A stretch of DNA of 64,000 nucleotides from Deinococcus sp. QL22 (GCF_023370075.1 NZ_CP097149.1:2354001-2418000); one strand, 5' to 3'; shown: positions 18,191 through 33,621, counted from the first letter of the stretch. A program made the numbers and translations. The notes: generated by a model not told the origin, from the letters alone.

Positions 18191-19531
18191 TTACGCTCCT
18201 GCCGCGTTGCCCCGCTCTTCCACCACTGCGGCCAGAATCTTCGCCACTTCATGAATCTCGGTTTCGTCCGGGCCTTCCACCATCACGCGGATCAGGTTCT
18301 CGGTTCCGCTGGGGCGCAGATTCACGCGGCCACGCCCGTTCAGGCGGGTTTCTGCTACGGCAACGGCGGCCAGCACGTGCGCGTCGGCGGCCAGTGCCTT
18401 CTTGTCTTTCACACGCACATTCACCAGCGTCTGAGGGAACATCACCAGTTCGTCGTGCAGGGCGTCCAGTGTGGTGTTCAGCTTGCGCATGCTCGCCAGA
18501 GTCAGCAGGGCGGTCAGCACGCCGTCTCCGGTGGGCGACACATCCAGAAACAGCACATGCCCGCTCTGCTCGCCGCCCAAAGTCAGGTGTTGCCCGTGCA
18601 GTCTCTCGTGGACGTAGCGGTCGCCAACGGCGGTGCGCTCCAGCGGAATGCCCGCCTCGCCCAGTTTCACTTCCAGCGCCATGTTGGTCATGATGGTGGC
18701 CACCACAGCCTTGTCGCCGCGTGCGCGGGCATTCAGCAGCAGCATATGGTCGCCGTGCACCACGTTGCCACGAGAATCGATCATCAGGGCGCGGTCGGCG
18801 TCACCGTCGAAAGCCACGCCGAGGTCGTACTTCCCCTCACGCACAATTTGTTGAAGGTGGGCCATGTGCGTACTGCCACATTCGCGGTTGATGTTGCGGC
18901 CATCGGGCGTGGTGTACACGGCGAACACGTCGGCTCCAGCGGCCTGAAACACCTTCGGGCCAACCCGGAAGGCGGCCCCGTTGGCGCAGTCCATCGCCAC
19001 CCGCAGCCCGGTCAGGTCGGGCGCGTGAGACTTCAGGTAATTCACGTAGAGGCGCTCGGCTTCCGTGTAGTTGGTCACGCTGCCCAGCGCGATGCCCGTG
19101 ACGGGGGCAAACGAAGCCACCTCGTCTATCGCGGCTTCGATTTCATGCTCGGTGGTGTCGCTCAGCTTCTGACCGTCGCGCCCGAAAAACTTGATGCCGT
19201 TGTCTTCGTAGGGATTGTGGCTGGCGCTGATCACCACGCCTGCATCGGCCTTCAGGTGGCGCGTGAGGTAGCTGACGCCCGGTGTCGGCAGCACCCCCAC
19301 ATGGATCACCGTGACGCCCCGGCTGGTCAGGCCCGCCGCGAGTGCGGCTTCCAACATATCCCCGCTCTGGCGCGTGTCTTTGCCGATCACCACGCTGCCT
19401 TTGCCGCCTGACGCCCGTTGCAGCACCTCTCCGGCGGCGGCTCCCAGCGCCATCACCCAGGCTGCCGTCAACGGAAATTCGCCCGCTACAGCACGCACGC
19501 CATCTGTTCCAAAATACTTGCGGTCACTCAT
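18191..19531 (-). CDS. glmM: Phosphoglucosamine mutase
   Basis: Converts glucosamine-6-P to glucosamine-1-P for UDP-GlcNAc and peptidoglycan. 446 residues. Motifs: KYFGTDGVRAVAG at the N-terminus, the phosphoserine loop VVISASHNPYEDNGIKFFG (Ser at about 102), metal loop AFDGDADRAL, sugar loop GGEQSGHVLF, and the C-terminal phosphate loop RPSGTENLIRVMVEG. Length and motif order are those of GlmM rather than other phosphohexomutases. Confidence 0.95.
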   Translation of the reverse strand: MSDRKYFGTDGVRAVAGEFPLTAAWVMALGAAAGEVLQRASGGKGSVVIGKDTRQSGDMLEAALAAGLTSRGVTVIHVGVLPTPGVSYLTRHLKADAGVVISASHNPYEDNGIKFFGRDGQKLSDTTEHEIEAAIDEVASFAPVTGIALGSVTNYTEAERLYVNYLKSHAPDLTGLRVAMDCANGAAFRVGPKVFQAAGADVFAVYTTPDGRNINRECGSTHMAHLQQIVREGKYDLGVAFDGDADRALMIDSRGNVVHGDHMLLLNARARGDKAVVATIMTNMALEVKLGEAGIPLERTAVGDRYVHERLHGQHLTLGGEQSGHVLFLDVSPTGDGVLTALLTLASMRKLNTTLDALHDELVMFPQTLVNVRVKDKKALAADAHVLAAVAVAETRLNGRGRVNLRPSGTENLIRVMVEGPDETEIHEVAKILAAVVEERGNAAGA

Positions 19532-19649
19532 AGTCGGGACATCATACGCCCCTGAGTGTCATGAGTGCGGTGTGTATCGGGCGGCCCGGTGGAACGTTGA
19601 ACCCGGTCAAACTGGGAACCCTTTGTGTGGCCCTCACGTAACACGTGGC

Positions 19650-19880
19650 ATGAGTGGATTTTCTGCCGGATCGTTTTCGTTCAGTCGCAGCAGTGGCAAG
19701 CGGGGGGGCTTGTTGGGGGGACACAGCCATTCCAGCAGCGGCCACCACGTGGGCTACGGGCGTCGGGGGCATGCCCGGCACCGGGGGCGTCGGCGCGGGA
19801 TGTTCGGCTGCCTCAGCGTGGTGCTGGCGGGCGTGGTCGCCCTTGGCGGCGTGGTGGGCCTGTTCTCGCTGATCGCATAG
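19650..19880 (+). CDS. Small single-pass membrane protein
   Basis: 76 residues. The first 50 are low-complexity Ser/Gly/His/Arg (SFSFSRSSGKRGG; HSHSSSGHHVGYGRRGHARHRGRRR). The last 25 form one hydrophobic segment (CLSVVLAGVVALGGVVGLFSLI), so it is probably a C-tail-anchored protein with a basic cytosolic part. It sits 2 bp before the phosphotransferase-like gene and may be coupled to it. No family recognised. Confidence 0.5.
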   Translation: MSGFSAGSFSFSRSSGKRGGLLGGHSHSSSGHHVGYGRRGHARHRGRRRGMFGCLSVVLAGVVALGGVVGLFSLIA

Positions 19881-19882
19881 GC

Positions 19883-20881
19883 TTGCTTCACCGAGGTTTG
19901 TTGCATTGGCTGAACCGTCCGCGGGAAGCCCAGAGGTTAGAGGCTCCCGCCGTTTCGCCGCGCCTGTCGCCGGGTGTACGGGCTGCCTTTCCCGGTGTGC
20001 TGCGCCGCCTGGAGGCGTGGACGGGCGAGGGAGCCGGGTTTGCCCGTTACGCCTCGGCACACGGGCCTTTGTTCCTGAAATACCTACCCGCCGCCGCCCA
20101 ACAGCCGCGCCCCTACCACCGCCTGGCCCGCGAAATTTCCTACCTTTGTGACCTTGCACCGCTGTCGCCCGTGCCACACGCGCCGCTGCTGCACGCTGCC
20201 CTTGATCCAGAGGGCCGCCGCGCCCACCTGATCACCGTTGACCTGACCAATTCCACGCTGGGCTGGGGAGCCTTTGCCACTGACGAGGCGCGGGAAGCGG
20301 CCCTGCTGGACATCGTGCGTTTGCTGGCGCTGCACCATGCCTTCTGGTGGAATCGCCCCGAATTGAGTGCGCCTACAGCCCAAATGGAATGGACATGGAA
20401 TCCAGCGCGGGCCATTCGGCAGGCGGGAGAGATTGCCCAGTTCTCCGGCGTTGCTGTACAGGACGCTGCCCGCCAGTTGCCGGAATTGTTGGCCGCTACC
20501 TCCGGCGTCACCCTCGCGCACGGCGATATACATTCCGGGCAGGTGTTGTGGCCGGAGGGGGGCGGGCCGCCCATTCTGATCGATTACGGCCAGACGCAGG
20601 CCGCGCCGCTGGGTGTGGATTTCGCTCACCTGCTGGCCCTGCGCCTGAATGCCGCCGAACGCCTGCGCCTTGGCCCCGGCCTGCGGGCCACCTACTTGGC
20701 CGAACTTGCGCGGCACGGGCTGACGCTCTCGCCCCAACAGTTCGCCAACGAGGAACGGGCGGGCTTGGCCCTGAATCTGCTGTCTACCGCACGGCAGGCG
20801 GCCCGAACCACAGACCGGGAAAGCGGGGTAGGCGAGGCGCTGGAGCGGGCGGCGGCGGCTTGGGAAAACTGGTCTGACTAA
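19883..20881 (+). CDS. Aminoglycoside-phosphotransferase-like kinase-fold protein
   Basis: About 330 residues. The C-terminal half carries the APH/choline-kinase catalytic loop as HGDIHSGQVLW (usual HGDxxxxN with Asn replaced by Gln) and a metal-binding IDYGQTQ (usual IDxxx), followed by GVDFAHLLAL. The N-terminal ATP-binding part is weak. Substrate unknown; Asn-to-Gln suggests altered or lost activity. The start is uncertain: no ATG fits, so I use TTG 19883 directly after the previous gene; TTG 19898 is possible. The stop overlaps the stop of the convergent gene. Confidence 0.7.
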   Translation: MLHRGLLHWLNRPREAQRLEAPAVSPRLSPGVRAAFPGVLRRLEAWTGEGAGFARYASAHGPLFLKYLPAAAQQPRPYHRLAREISYLCDLAPLSPVPHAPLLHAALDPEGRRAHLITVDLTNSTLGWGAFATDEAREAALLDIVRLLALHHAFWWNRPELSAPTAQMEWTWNPARAIRQAGEIAQFSGVAVQDAARQLPELLAATSGVTLAHGDIHSGQVLWPEGGGPPILIDYGQTQAAPLGVDFAHLLALRLNAAERLRLGPGLRATYLAELARHGLTLSPQQFANEERAGLALNLLSTARQAARTTDRESGVGEALERAAAAWENWSD

Positions 20882-21225
20882 GCCAGATTGTTGAGCAGCC
20901 ATGCCATCACAAAGCAGACGCCGCCCGCCACCAACGCCAGCAGCATAGGTGCAAACGGCAATTCGGCTCGCCTCGTGCCCTGTCCTAAGCGGCCCCGGCC
21001 TGCCGCTTCTGCCGCCGCTGTACCGAACGAACCTTTGACCATCAGCCCAGCCAGAATCCACAGCAAGATGCCCGCCCAGTTGAGGCCCTCCAGCGCCCCG
21101 GTCAGCCCCAGCGCGGAGCCGAGGCCTGCGCCCACCGCCGCCGCGCCTAACCCATACAGACTCCCGCGCACCAGCAGTTCGGCCATAGCCTGCCCACGAG
21201 ATTGAGATTGAAGACTGTTGGTCAT
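20878..21225 (-). CDS. Small integral membrane protein
   Basis: 115 residues with three hydrophobic stretches: SLYGLGAAAVGAGLGSALGL, WAGILLWILAGLMV and PMLLALVAGGVCFVMAWLL. The loop between is basic and Gly-rich. Convergent with the phosphotransferase-like gene, with overlapping stop codons. No recognised domain or neighbour-based function. Confidence 0.65.
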   Translation of the reverse strand: MTNSLQSQSRGQAMAELLVRGSLYGLGAAAVGAGLGSALGLTGALEGLNWAGILLWILAGLMVKGSFGTAAAEAAGRGRLGQGTRRAELPFAPMLLALVAGGVCFVMAWLLNNLA

Positions 21226-21244
21226 GATCGCCAGTTTACACTGT

Positions 21245-22354
21245 TCAACTGTTCTTCAGTCCCAAAAATGCCTTATAGCGCTCTAATTCTCCCGCTAAAC
21301 CCTTGCGGAGTGCCGCCGTTTCCCGCACCTCTGGCAGCCATGTCACGTCGGACTGCAACTCGCCCGCCTCTACCCGCAGATTGGCCCAGCCCACCGCGCG
21401 TTCGGCCCAAAAAATCGGCAGCGCGTAGTATCCGAATTGGCGCTTGGCGGGCGGCGTGTAGGCCTCCAGGCGGTAGGCCCAGCTGTGCAAATGCTCGAGG
21501 CGCCGGCGATCCCACACCAGCGGGTCAAACGGCCCCACGATCCGCAGGCCGGACGGGGGAGAGGAGTGGTCAAGCTCCCACTCGGCGGGCCAGACATAGC
21601 GCACGCCGTCTACCTTCGCGCCTCTCAAGGTCTCTTTCACCGCGAGTTTGAAGGCCGCCCGCAAAGAGGTTTTCAGGTGCGGCAGCCCAAACCCGCTGAG
21701 GCCGACGAGATAGCTCAAACTGGCTTCGGGCAGTGGGCCGTACAGGTGGGCCAGCAGAGAAACGACGTGTTGCACGCGCTCTGTATCCGGCACAGGATCG
21801 GCACGCAGGGCGGCCAGGTGCGGGGCGGGGCCGTACACCCGCACGCCTGAGACCCGCCGCAGCACCCGCGCCTCTCCCCGGTAATGCAGAGCGTCCAGCG
21901 CCCGTGTGGCGCCACTGGATTGCCCGCCCCAGGCGTTCTGTACCCGGCCCACGCCCAGTGCCGCCGTCGCCTCTTTGGGGTGCAGTTCGCCGCGCTCCTG
22001 TAGCAGCGCCCGCACACCGTCCAGCAGCGCCGGATGCTCGCGCTCTATGCGGGTGGGGGCCACCTCACGCGGATGCAGCCACGCCTGCACCTGCCGGGGC
22101 ACGAAGCCGTAATTGGGCAACATGTCTTCCTCGGCGTCCAGCGCGGCGTAGTGTTGCTCCAAATCTCCGGCCCGGTAGCCTGCCACCCGCGCCATCAGCG
22201 TCAGGTCTTGGGCACGCGCCGGAACCCGGATCGGATCGGCCTGCACGAATTTCATGCTGTCCAGTGCGGCCTGAATGGAGGGCTGCGGGCCGAGCGTGCG
22301 GAGTGCCAATGCCCGCAAGTGGGCCGGGGTGAGGGCGGTGGGGTGGTCGGGCAT
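21245..22354 (-). CDS. YcaQ-family winged-helix DNA glycosylase
   Basis: 369 residues. The family (HTH_42, PF06224) includes E. coli YcaQ and Streptomyces AlkZ, which unhook interstrand crosslinks. The catalytic QxD-type motif appears as FVQADPIRVPARAQDL near residue 33. Repeated winged-helix segments and a C-terminal GPFDPLVWDRRRLEHLH are characteristic. The ATG at 22354 has TATTCT 6 nt upstream, so the longer open frame is not used. Likely role: repair of alkylation or crosslink damage, fitting a radiation-tolerant genus. Confidence 0.83.
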   Translation of the reverse strand: MPDHPTALTPAHLRALALRTLGPQPSIQAALDSMKFVQADPIRVPARAQDLTLMARVAGYRAGDLEQHYAALDAEEDMLPNYGFVPRQVQAWLHPREVAPTRIEREHPALLDGVRALLQERGELHPKEATAALGVGRVQNAWGGQSSGATRALDALHYRGEARVLRRVSGVRVYGPAPHLAALRADPVPDTERVQHVVSLLAHLYGPLPEASLSYLVGLSGFGLPHLKTSLRAAFKLAVKETLRGAKVDGVRYVWPAEWELDHSSPPSGLRIVGPFDPLVWDRRRLEHLHSWAYRLEAYTPPAKRQFGYYALPIFWAERAVGWANLRVEAGELQSDVTWLPEVRETAALRKGLAGELERYKAFLGLKNS

Positions 22355-22360
22355 AGGAGA

Positions 22361-22366
22361 AGAATA
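22361..22366 (-). promoter_or_regulatory. -10 box, leaderless ycaQ-like gene
   Basis: TATTCT (minus strand), 6 nt before the ATG at 22354. Confidence 0.5.
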
Positions 22367-22568
22367 AGGGGCGGTGTGGGCTGGAGCGCGTTGAGGGAAG
22401 GTAAAGTCAGTGGGCAGGCTTGAAATGGAAGACGTAAACCGCCTTGAGAGCCCCATAGTTTGGGCCTGAAATCCGAGCGGATAGAGATAGGAAAGAGTAC
22501 GCGTTATGGAGCCGCAAGCGGTAAGGTTGTAGCGGAATGAAGTGGAGTCCGTGTAAGCAGGCACGCGC

Positions 22569-22602
22569 AAAAAACCGCCCCGGCACAAGGCCAGAGCGGT
22601 TT
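22569..22602 (-). terminator. Intrinsic terminator after crp-like gene
   Basis: Minus strand AACCGC...GGCC / CCGG...GCGGTTTTTT: a stem with an internal bulge and T6, ~20 nt after the stop. Confidence 0.8.
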
Positions 22603-22622
22603 AGGAGACGTTGGTTTTAGGC

Positions 22623-23246
22623 TTATGCGGCGGCGATTTCTTGCAGTTGCTTCTCGTTGCGCAGGGTGATCTTGCCGTAGCCAGCGCTGATCACGCCTTC
22701 GCGGCTGAGTTCGCCCACCACTTTGGTCACGGTTTCGCGCACGCTGCCCACAGCGGCGGCCAGTTCGTCGTGCGTGGCATAGATCATGGTCTCGCCGCTG
22801 TCGAGCTGGGTGGCGAGGGCGGTGTCCTTCAGCTCCAGCAGTTCTCCGGCAATCCGGGCACGCAGGCGCTTGCCGACCAGGCGGTAGATGCTTTCGTAGG
22901 CGCGCTCCAGCGTCCGCACGAGGTGGGTCGTGACCACGAGGTTGTCTTCGGCGCTCATCAGGGCGGGGTTGATCACGTCCACGCTGCTGTCGGTCACAGC
23001 TTCGGCAAAGTAGGCGCGGTTCACACCTGCAAGGGCTTCCTCGCCAAAATACTCACCGGGCTTCACGTAGCGCAGGGTCAGGCCGTTGCCGTCGTCGTCC
23101 ATGGTATGCACGCGGATCAGGCCGCTGGCGACACGGTACAGCATGTCACTCTTGCCGGGGTACAGGATGACTGCGCCGGGGCGGTAGGTCACGGTGTCGA
23201 CGAAGGTGCGGTTGTTGGTATTGGTCTTATGGCTGGTCTGTGTCAT
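22623..23246 (-). CDS. Crp/Fnr-family regulator (DdrI-like)
   Basis: 207 residues. The N-terminal cyclic-nucleotide-binding fold (about 20-125) has ILYPGKSDMLYRVASGLIRVH and VKPGEYFGEEALAG. The C-terminal winged helix (about 140-207) has the HTH HDELAAAVGSVRETVTKVVGEL and a wing VISAGYGKITL. No Fe-S cysteines, so Crp-like rather than Fnr-like. The size and sequence style match the Deinococcus global stress regulator DdrI, but orthology needs a tree. It has its own consensus promoter and terminator. Confidence 0.85.
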   Translation of the reverse strand: MTQTSHKTNTNNRTFVDTVTYRPGAVILYPGKSDMLYRVASGLIRVHTMDDDGNGLTLRYVKPGEYFGEEALAGVNRAYFAEAVTDSSVDVINPALMSAEDNLVVTTHLVRTLERAYESIYRLVGKRLRARIAGELLELKDTALATQLDSGETMIYATHDELAAAVGSVRETVTKVVGELSREGVISAGYGKITLRNEKQLQEIAAA

Positions 23247-23325
23247 GTGCGTCGCCTCCAGGCGGTGGATTCGGGGAAGGAAGGACGCTGGGGGCGGGGC
23301 TCACACCCTTCCCAACGTTGATCAC

Positions 23326-23354
23326 AGTGTAACCTAGAATCACATTTTTGTAAA
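23326..23354 (-). promoter_or_regulatory. Promoter of the crp-like gene
   Basis: Minus strand TTTACA (23354-23349), 17-bp spacer, TACACT (23331-23326). The spacer contains TGTGATTC near the -35, a possible but weak Crp half-site. The 330-bp gap to gyrA is otherwise featureless and AT-richer. Confidence 0.7.
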
Positions 23355-23576
23355 CACTTTTGTTTCTTTAATCAGCATTTAGCTTACGAAGTAGGGTGAG
23401 TTTACGCCCGAATGTAAGTGGCGTACTGCACGCTTGGCAACTCATATTCTGTCTAGAGCAGAAACTCATAGGGCGCTCAGTGTGCTTGTGGCCCTGTGGC
23501 GTTCCTATAAAGAGATAAGCAAAACAAGACTGACCGGATTGTCACCAGGATTGGGCAAGCCTTGAGCGGGCTATCA

Positions 23577-23615
23577 GAAAACGCCGCGCCTAACCACTGG
23601 GGCCGGGCGCGGCGT
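23577..23615 (-). terminator. Intrinsic terminator of gyrA
   Basis: Minus strand ACGCCGCGCC / GGCGCGGCGT perfect 10-bp stem with a 15-nt loop followed by TTTT, just after the gyrA stop. Confidence 0.85.
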
Positions 23616-23627
23616 CTGGTTGGAAGC

Positions 23628-26057
<2,430 letters not shown>

Positions 26058-26090
26058 GAGACTCCAATCTGCGCCGCAGGGCGTCAGGCG

Positions 26091-26150
26091 GGTTGGCGGA
26101 GAAAGAGACCGCCAACCGGGGGGATGAGAAGCCCGGCAAACCCTGCCGGG
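26091..26150 (-). promoter_or_regulatory. Structured 5' leader of gyrA
   Basis: Two perfect hairpins lie between the predicted start of transcription and gyrA: GGTTGGCGG/CCGCCAACC (26091-26117) and CCCGGCA/TGCCGGG (26132-26150). No T-run follows either, so they may affect stability or translation rather than termination. Confidence 0.5.
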
Positions 26151-26159
26151 AATGGAACG

Positions 26160-26187
26160 AGTCTATCACATTATGCTGTAAGCGTAA
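26160..26187 (-). promoter_or_regulatory. gyrA promoter
   Basis: Minus strand TTACGC (26187-26182), 16-bp spacer, TAGACT (26165-26160). The -35 is one arm of the palindrome at 26171-26187. Confidence 0.5.
26171..26187. promoter_or_regulatory. Candidate radiation/desiccation response motif (DdrO operator)
   Basis: TTATGCTGTAAGCGTAA is a 17-bp imperfect palindrome (arms TTATGC / GCGTAA). It agrees with the known RDRM consensus TTATGTnATTnACATAA at 10 of 15 fixed positions and lies 114-130 bp upstream of gyrA, a gene known to belong to this regulon in other Deinococcus species. It overlaps the predicted -35, as expected for a repressor site. Confidence 0.6.
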
Positions 26188-26290
26188 CGGCAGATGCTCC
26201 CTCAACTGCCCCTATTGTACCGCACAGGGGCGGGCAAAACAGGGTGTTGGGGGGTGGCCGGGTCAGGCTGACCTACTCAGACTGTCTTGG

Positions 26291-26989
26291 ATGACTCACG
26301 CTGAATCCAGGCCGGTTCCAGATGGCGCTTTAAACTTCCGGCTCTCCTTACCGGGGCTGATTCGCAGCGGCAATTTGAGTCGTCTGAGCGCACAGGGGCG
26401 GGCCGATCTCATGACCCTGCACCCCAGCCGCATCATTGACCTGCGGAACCGAATGGAACGGCAGATAGACGCCCCGCCCTTTGTGGGACAGGCAGAGTAC
26501 CTCAACTTGCCGCTTGTGCCGCTGGGCAACCAAGAATTGGACGAACTGAGCAAAAAAGCCACCAGCAACGCTGATTTTTACCGTCTTTATCTTGACCATG
26601 CAGGCAATCAAATGGTGGCTGTATTGGGTGCGATTTTAGATGCGCCGCCCGGCCCGGTCGTGGTTCATTGCCACGCAGGAAAAGACCGCACCGGCCTGAT
26701 CGTGGCGCTGTGTGCCGAACTTGTGGGGCTGACGCGTGATCAAATCGCTGCCGATTACGCCGCGACAGGGCCGGAACTGGAAGGATTTTATGCGGATCAA
26801 CGGAACCAGAAAAGTACGGAAGCTTGGGCAAGATTCGCTCCGTTTGAGTGTACTAATCCTGCCGATATTCTGACGGCCCTAGAACACTTGGACACGCACT
26901 GGGCCGGAGTCAGGCCGTATTTAAAGACTCATGGGCTAAGTTTGAACGAACAGGATGGGTTGGCGCATCGGCTGTCCGAGCGGGACTGA
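26291..26989 (+). CDS. Tyrosine/serine protein phosphatase family protein
   Basis: 232 residues. Contains the Cys-phosphatase signature VVHCHAGKDRTGLIVAL (P-loop HCxxGKDRTG) and the N-terminal LIRSGNLSRLSAQGRADL and IIDLRNRMERQ typical of the Y_phosphatase3 family. Members dephosphorylate phosphotyrosine, phosphoserine or phosphoinositides. No signal peptide, so cytoplasmic. Start ATG 26291 gives the canonical N-terminus; earlier in-frame codons overlap the gyrA promoter. Confidence 0.88.
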   Translation: MTHAESRPVPDGALNFRLSLPGLIRSGNLSRLSAQGRADLMTLHPSRIIDLRNRMERQIDAPPFVGQAEYLNLPLVPLGNQELDELSKKATSNADFYRLYLDHAGNQMVAVLGAILDAPPGPVVVHCHAGKDRTGLIVALCAELVGLTRDQIAADYAATGPELEGFYADQRNQKSTEAWARFAPFECTNPADILTALEHLDTHWAGVRPYLKTHGLSLNEQDGLAHRLSERD

Positions 26990-27013
26990 ATATTACTGCT
27001 GACCTCGCCGCGC

Positions 27014-28345
27014 TCAGTTCCCAATCTTCACCTTAAAGCTGATGGTGGCTGTTCCGCCTGCCTTCACATCTACGCGCCGCTCTACGTTGTTCTGGCGGTT
27101 GGCGGGCAATACCTGTCCATCCACCACCACGAGGCGGCCATACAGCGACTCGCGCAGTTGCACCCGCGTGGCCAGAGTTTTGGTGCTGGTCAGGGTGTAG
27201 GTGACCTGGGAAGTGGTGCTCAGAATCCGGCCATCAGGCGCTTTTTCCAGACCCAATTGCTTGACCGTGCGGGCGAACCGGAGTTCGGGGTCAGCACCGA
27301 GGTCAACATCTACTGGCTTGCCGCCCTGTGTGGCTGCCAGTTGCACGGTGCCTACCAGCGCCCCACCCTCGCGCACCGAGAGCGTGCCAGCGGGCAAACT
27401 GGAACCATTAGGCGTAAATTTGTAGCGCCGACTGGTCTGACCCGAACTGTTCTGCGGGTTGAAATAGGTGCTGATGCTGTTGTAGCGCGTGAAGGCCGTG
27501 ATCTTGGGCTGCAAGAACGGCAGGGTCAACGTTTCGCCGCGCCCCAGTGTGACGGCCCCGGCCAGTGCGTAGCGTTGCAGCCCACGCAATTCACCGAGAC
27601 TGGAAATGGAGGAGGCGGTGCCTGCGCTGCCCGAACCGGGCATGGTGGGTAAGGGAAAGGCTCTATCCGAAGTCGCCTGCGCTGCCGTGACCTGCCCAGT
27701 CTGTACCACCGTCTGCACTGTTCCTGCAAACAAGTCCACGCGCTCGCCCGTAAAGGGCCGATCACCTATGTTGCGGAGTTCAGCCAACGCTGCCAAAGTC
27801 GCCTGTGCGGCGTTGGCTGTCAGCTCGTAGCGTGGCTTCCAAGACAGAGCAGCGGTGCGGTAGCTGATCTCAGCTTTCTGGGTTGCACTGGCCGCCGACT
27901 CGAAGCGTGCCGTGATGCTGCCGCCCAGCCAACCTCGTGGGGGTTGCTCTGCAAAGCCCAATTCGTTGGCCTGCACATTCAGGTAAGCCCCGGATTCCAG
28001 CCGCACCAGCAGGTCTTCAGCCCGAATCAGCGTGCCGGAAAGTGGCGCTTGACCTGTCCGTAGCACGGTCACAGGTTGGCCCTCCTGAGTGATCAGCCAG
28101 TCGAGGTCTGTGGGCCGGGTGTGCAGGCGCAGCAGCGGCGTCCCCGTGAGGCTGAGACTGCCCGGCTGCACTAAGTTCCATGCGGCGCGGCCAAAAGCCA
28201 GTTTTTAGGCAGCGGGTTTGCCCCCTGTAGCGGTCAAGTTAACCTGTTCGCGCACCTCACCAAAGCTGGGGTAGATGCGGAGATCGGTGGCTGAGGCGCT
28301 GCCCAACAGCAGGGCGGCCAGCAGAAAGGGACGGAGGAATGGCAC
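27014..28345 (-). pseudogene. DUF4139-domain exported protein, interrupted by an in-frame stop
   Basis: The gene begins at GTG 28345 with a signal peptide (MPFLRPFLLAALLLGSASA) and a family-like start (TDLRIYPSFGEVREQV). It then meets TAA at 28205-28207 (codon 47) and continues in the same frame (KLAFGRAAWNLVQPGSLSL) through a complete DUF4139 region ending at 27014. The C-terminal part has a mucoidy-inhibitor/DUF4139 character: SYRTAALSWKPRYELTA, GETLTLPF, and a Gly/Ser-rich mid loop. Frame continuity across the stop points to a single nonsense change or a sequence error. Internal initiation at GTG 28171 would yield a protein without its export signal. Confidence 0.75.
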
Positions 28346-28397
28346 GGCTCTACAGTCGCACAAAGTGACCAGAACGGAGGATGAGAAGGGCCGAACT

Positions 28398-29795
<1,398 letters not shown>

Positions 29796-29802
29796 GCGGG
29801 CC

Positions 29803-29808
29803 AGCCTA
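29803..29808 (-). promoter_or_regulatory. -10 box, leaderless MFS gene
   Basis: TAGGCT (minus strand), 7 nt before the ATG at 29795. Confidence 0.5.
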
Positions 29809-29966
29809 CGCCTGCTGGAAGGCGGGAGAGGGTGGGGAAGCGTTCAGAAGTTGGTCATCAATGCATTGCGGGCCTGCGGCGCACCACAGAATGTGCAAGC
29901 TCTACGGCCTAGATTTTGAACTGACCCCGCCTATACTCGTTCTTATTCGTGCAGGGCGGAGGCAAT

Positions 29967-33044
<3,078 letters not shown>

Positions 33045-33054
33045 ATGCACTTGT

Positions 33055-33093
33055 CCTCCCCTCTAAGGGGGGGCGTTGCAAAGCAACGGGAGG
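33055..33093. repeat. Short hairpin repeat
   Basis: CCTCCC (33055-33060) and GGGAGG (33088-33093) flank GTTGC-AAA-GCAAC (33075-33087). Motifs of this kind recur in several gaps here. It lies between the FDH-like gene and DUF1641, where it could modulate expression within the operon. Confidence 0.5.
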
Positions 33094-33136
33094 GTTCACC
33101 TTCCACCTTTCCGCCCATTCACCCCGGAGTCCCCAC

Positions 33137-33616
33137 ATGGCCAAAGCCCTAGAATTCACCCCTCAGCCCCCCACCGCCCAAGAACAACTTGACGCTTCAG
33201 TCACCGACTCTGCCGAAGCCCTGGCCGAGAGCCTGCGCCTGCTGCGTGAACTGCACGAACATGGTGTGCTGGACGTGCTGGTGCGGCTGGTGCGCGGCGG
33301 CGAGGGCCTCAGCGCCTCGGCCCTGCACCTGCTGGCGGGCGAGAGCAGCACCACCCTGATTAAAAACGTGGTGGAACTGGGCAAAACCGCCTCTGCGCTG
33401 AACCCGGACGAGGTACGCGTGCTGGGGCAGGCCGTCAGCGCTGGCGTAAGTGAGGGGGCCAAATACGTGGCTGAATTCTCGTCCCGAAACCGGGGCATCG
33501 GCCTGCCCGAATTGCTGGGCCTGCTGCGTGACCCCGATGTGCAACTGGCGCTGGGGGCGGTGTTCGGTGTGCTGAAGGGAGCGGGCCGCGCCTTGCGGGA
33601 AGCCGGGGAGAACTAG
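33137..33616 (+). CDS. DUF1641 domain protein
   Basis: 159 residues, mainly helical (LAESLRLLRELHEHGVLDVLVRL; LIKNVVELGKTASALN), ending in a DUF1641-like segment IGLPELLGLLRDPDVQLALGAVFGVLKGAGRAL. DUF1641 genes are commonly paired with YjgC/YrhE-type formate dehydrogenase genes (YjgD/YrhD), matching this arrangement. The biochemical role is unknown; an accessory or small subunit is the usual guess. The downstream fdhD start is 5 nt after its stop. Confidence 0.82.
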   Translation: MAKALEFTPQPPTAQEQLDASVTDSAEALAESLRLLRELHEHGVLDVLVRLVRGGEGLSASALHLLAGESSTTLIKNVVELGKTASALNPDEVRVLGQAVSAGVSEGAKYVAEFSSRNRGIGLPELLGLLRDPDVQLALGAVFGVLKGAGRALREAGEN

Positions 33617-33621
33617 GCCTG

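Noticed and set aside
23326..23354. Autoregulatory Crp site in the crp-like promoter
   Set aside because: TGTGATTCTAGGTTACA has only one good half-site and the wrong spacing for TGTGA-N6-TCACA.
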